Below are positions 9,246-10,573 of a DNA stretch of 10,573 bases, one piece after another. The stretch is from NCBI GenBank assembly GCA_013696905.1, contig JACCXP010000294.1, positions 1-10,573 on the forward strand. Direction: 5' to 3'. How positions within the stretch are numbered: the stretch's first letter is position 1; each line of letters starts with the position of its first letter. The translations under genes were made by a program, and so were the position numbers. This stretch comes from Thermoleophilaceae bacterium. GTDB lineage: Bacteria > Actinomycetota > Thermoleophilia > Solirubrobacterales > Thermoleophilaceae. The notes under the pieces are model-generated. The model had not been told where the DNA came from. It saw only the letters and a list, made by a program, of their open reading frames with translations, and ran no database searches.

Positions 9246-10534
9246 ACGACCCCGACCGCGAACGTCCGCTCGCGGTAGGCGATGCTGCCGCCCGCGATCG
9301 TCATCCGCACGCGTCCCGTGAGCCTGCGACCGGCGAAGCACGAGTTGGCCGAGCGGCTCTCGTAGCCGGCCTCGCCGACGATCCACTCGGCGCCCGAGTC
9401 GATCAGGCACAGGTTCGCCTGCGAGCCGGCGGCGAGCGACGGCGCCACGATGCCGAACGCGGCGCCGCCCGCCGTCATCCGCTCGACCAGCACGCCGAGG
9501 TCGAGCAGGCCCCCCAGCACGAGCTCGGTGTGGAGCGCGGCGAAGGCCGTCTCGAGGCCGGTCACCCCCATCGGGGCGACCTCGAAGGGCTGCTCCTTCT
9601 CCTCGCCCGCGTGCGGCGCGTGGTCGGTCGCAACGCAGTCGATCGTCCCCGAGCGCAGGCCGTCCACTAGCGCGCGGCGATCGCGCCGCGAGCGCAGCGG
9701 CGGGTTCATCTTGAGGTTGGTGTCGAGCGAGCGGACGTCCTCATCGGTCAGCGTCAGATGGTGCGGCGAGACCTCGGCGCTCAAGGCGATCCCGGCGGCC
9801 TTGCCCTGCTCGACGGCGACGACGGACTCGAGCGCCGACAGGTGTTGGAAGTGAAGCCGACCTCCCTCGTAGCCCGCGATCGCGGCATCGCGCGCGATCG
9901 TCGTCGACTCGGAGATCGAGGGGATGCCGGTCAGGCCGAGCTGCGCCGACACCGCGCCCTCGTGCATCACGCCCGCGCCCGAGAGCGACGGATCCTCCTC
10001 GTGCAGCGCGAGCACCCGCCCGGCCAGGCGCTGATACTGGAGCGCCAGCCGCAGCACCCCGGCGCGCTGCACCGGCAGGCCGTCGTCTGAGAAGGCGACG
10101 GCGCCTGAGTCGGCGAGCTCCCCCATCTCCGTCAGGGCGTCGCCGCGCTGGCCCTGCGTGATCGCAGCCAGGAACCCTGTCGGCACGTGGGCCGTCTGCC
10201 TTGCCAGCTCGCGCAGCGAGCGCAGCAGCGGCGCCGAGTCGACGACCGGCTGCGTGTTCGGCATCGCGAGGACCGCGCAGAAGCCGCCCGCGGCGGCCGC
10301 GCGCGTACCGGAGTCGACGTCCTCGACGTGCTCGAGGCCGGGCGTTCGCAGGTGCACGTGCGGGTCGACGAACGCCGGCACGGCGATTAGCCCGGCCGCA
10401 TCCACGAGCTCCGCGCCGGGCGGCGCCTCGAGCACGCCCGACTCCCCGACCTCCGCCACGCGACCGCCGCGGATGAGGACGTCCCCCAGACGATCGAGCC
10501 CGAGGCGGGGGTCGATCAGGCGGGCGCCCGTCAC
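9242..10534 (-). CDS. pyrC: Dihydroorotase (type I, metal-dependent), exact start uncertain
   Basis: Dihydroorotase cyclises N-carbamoyl-aspartate to dihydroorotate, step 3 of UMP synthesis. Counted from the GTG at 10534 it has 430 residues. The metal-binding set of the Bacillus-type enzymes is complete: His59 and His61 in VDPHVHLRTPG, Asp151 in FSDDG, His178 in LHEEDPSL, His231 in FQHLSA and Asp304 in VATDHAPH. Also visible are AMPNTQPVVDS (90-100), SAEVSPHHL, MNPPLRS (276-282) and the C-terminal SRSANSCFAG barrel strand. The frame stays open past 10534 to the right edge (ending ALDYAAGPPADAL before the GTG), and the family's first strand seems to begin with ALV just before it, so the true start may lie a few codons upstream or beyond the window. 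Against that, a second frame ends in TGA exactly at this GTG, a GTGA overlap of the kind used elsewhere here. pyrB is expected upstream. Confidence 0.95.
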   Translation of the reverse strand: MTGARLIDPRLGLDRLGDVLIRGGRVAEVGESGVLEAPPGAELVDAAGLIAVPAFVDPHVHLRTPGLEHVEDVDSGTRAAAAGGFCAVLAMPNTQPVVDSAPLLRSLRELARQTAHVPTGFLAAITQGQRGDALTEMGELADSGAVAFSDDGLPVQRAGVLRLALQYQRLAGRVLALHEEDPSLSGAGVMHEGAVSAQLGLTGIPSISESTTIARDAAIAGYEGGRLHFQHLSALESVVAVEQGKAAGIALSAEVSPHHLTLTDEDVRSLDTNLKMNPPLRSRRDRRALVDGLRSGTIDCVATDHAPHAGEEKEQPFEVAPMGVTGLETAFAALHTELVLGGLLDLGVLVERMTAGGAAFGIVAPSLAAGSQANLCLIDSGAEWIVGEAGYESRSANSCFAGRRLTGRVRMTIAGGSIAYRERTFAVGVV

Positions 10535-10573
10535 GAGCGCGTCGGCGGGGGGCCCTGCCGCGTAGTCGAGCGC

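Noticed and set aside
10531..10573. Possible last 13 codons of pyrB, ending in TGA at the pyrC GTG
   Set aside because: The peptide tail (RSTTRQGPPPTRS) does not resemble a known aspartate carbamoyltransferase end and the pyrC frame is equally open; too short to support a feature.

Overview
The window comes from a very GC-rich chromosome, and every gene I can support lies on the minus strand. Two things point to an actinobacterium: a mIHF-type DNA-binding protein (a family known from Actinobacteria) and the order mihF-gmk-rpoZ-coaBC directly behind a pyrimidine operon, which is also seen in mycobacteria. The NAD-linked, class 1B dihydroorotate dehydrogenase pair PyrK-PyrD replaces the quinone-linked enzyme of mycobacteria. 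The partial ACT-type malic enzyme fits a deep-branching lineage such as Thermoleophilia, but that placement is inference.

Layout in the direction of transcription (high to low coordinates). Block 1, about 10573 to 3228, is a pyrimidine operon: pyrC, carA, carB, pyrK, pyrD. Three of its four junctions are 4-5 base stop/start overlaps. It encodes carbamoyl phosphate synthetase (step 1), dihydroorotase (step 3) and the two-subunit dihydroorotate dehydrogenase (step 4) of UMP synthesis. pyrB is expected just beyond the right edge; pyrE and pyrF are not in the window. Next comes a 172-base gap holding a 17-base perfect dyad with a -35-like element, and a -10-like box only 8 bases from the mihF start, which suggests a leaderless mRNA. 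Block 2, 3055 to 205, is mihF, gmk, rpoZ, coaBC and a small TPR gene: nucleoid protein, GMP kinase, RNA polymerase omega, coenzyme A synthesis and a probable adaptor. A 59-base gap with a hairpin separates it from the 5' end of a malic enzyme gene at the left edge.

The content is mostly core metabolism, and I see no mobile element, CRISPR array, RNA gene or defence system. The points worth a second look are: gmk and pyrD both lack a usable ATG/GTG/TTG at the conserved N-terminus and appear to start on ATA and ATT inside the upstream gene's stop; CarB lacks roughly 40 residues of its central domain; CoaBC has Ser where the E. coli enzyme has a catalytic Cys; and the mihF upstream region has regulatory-looking structure.
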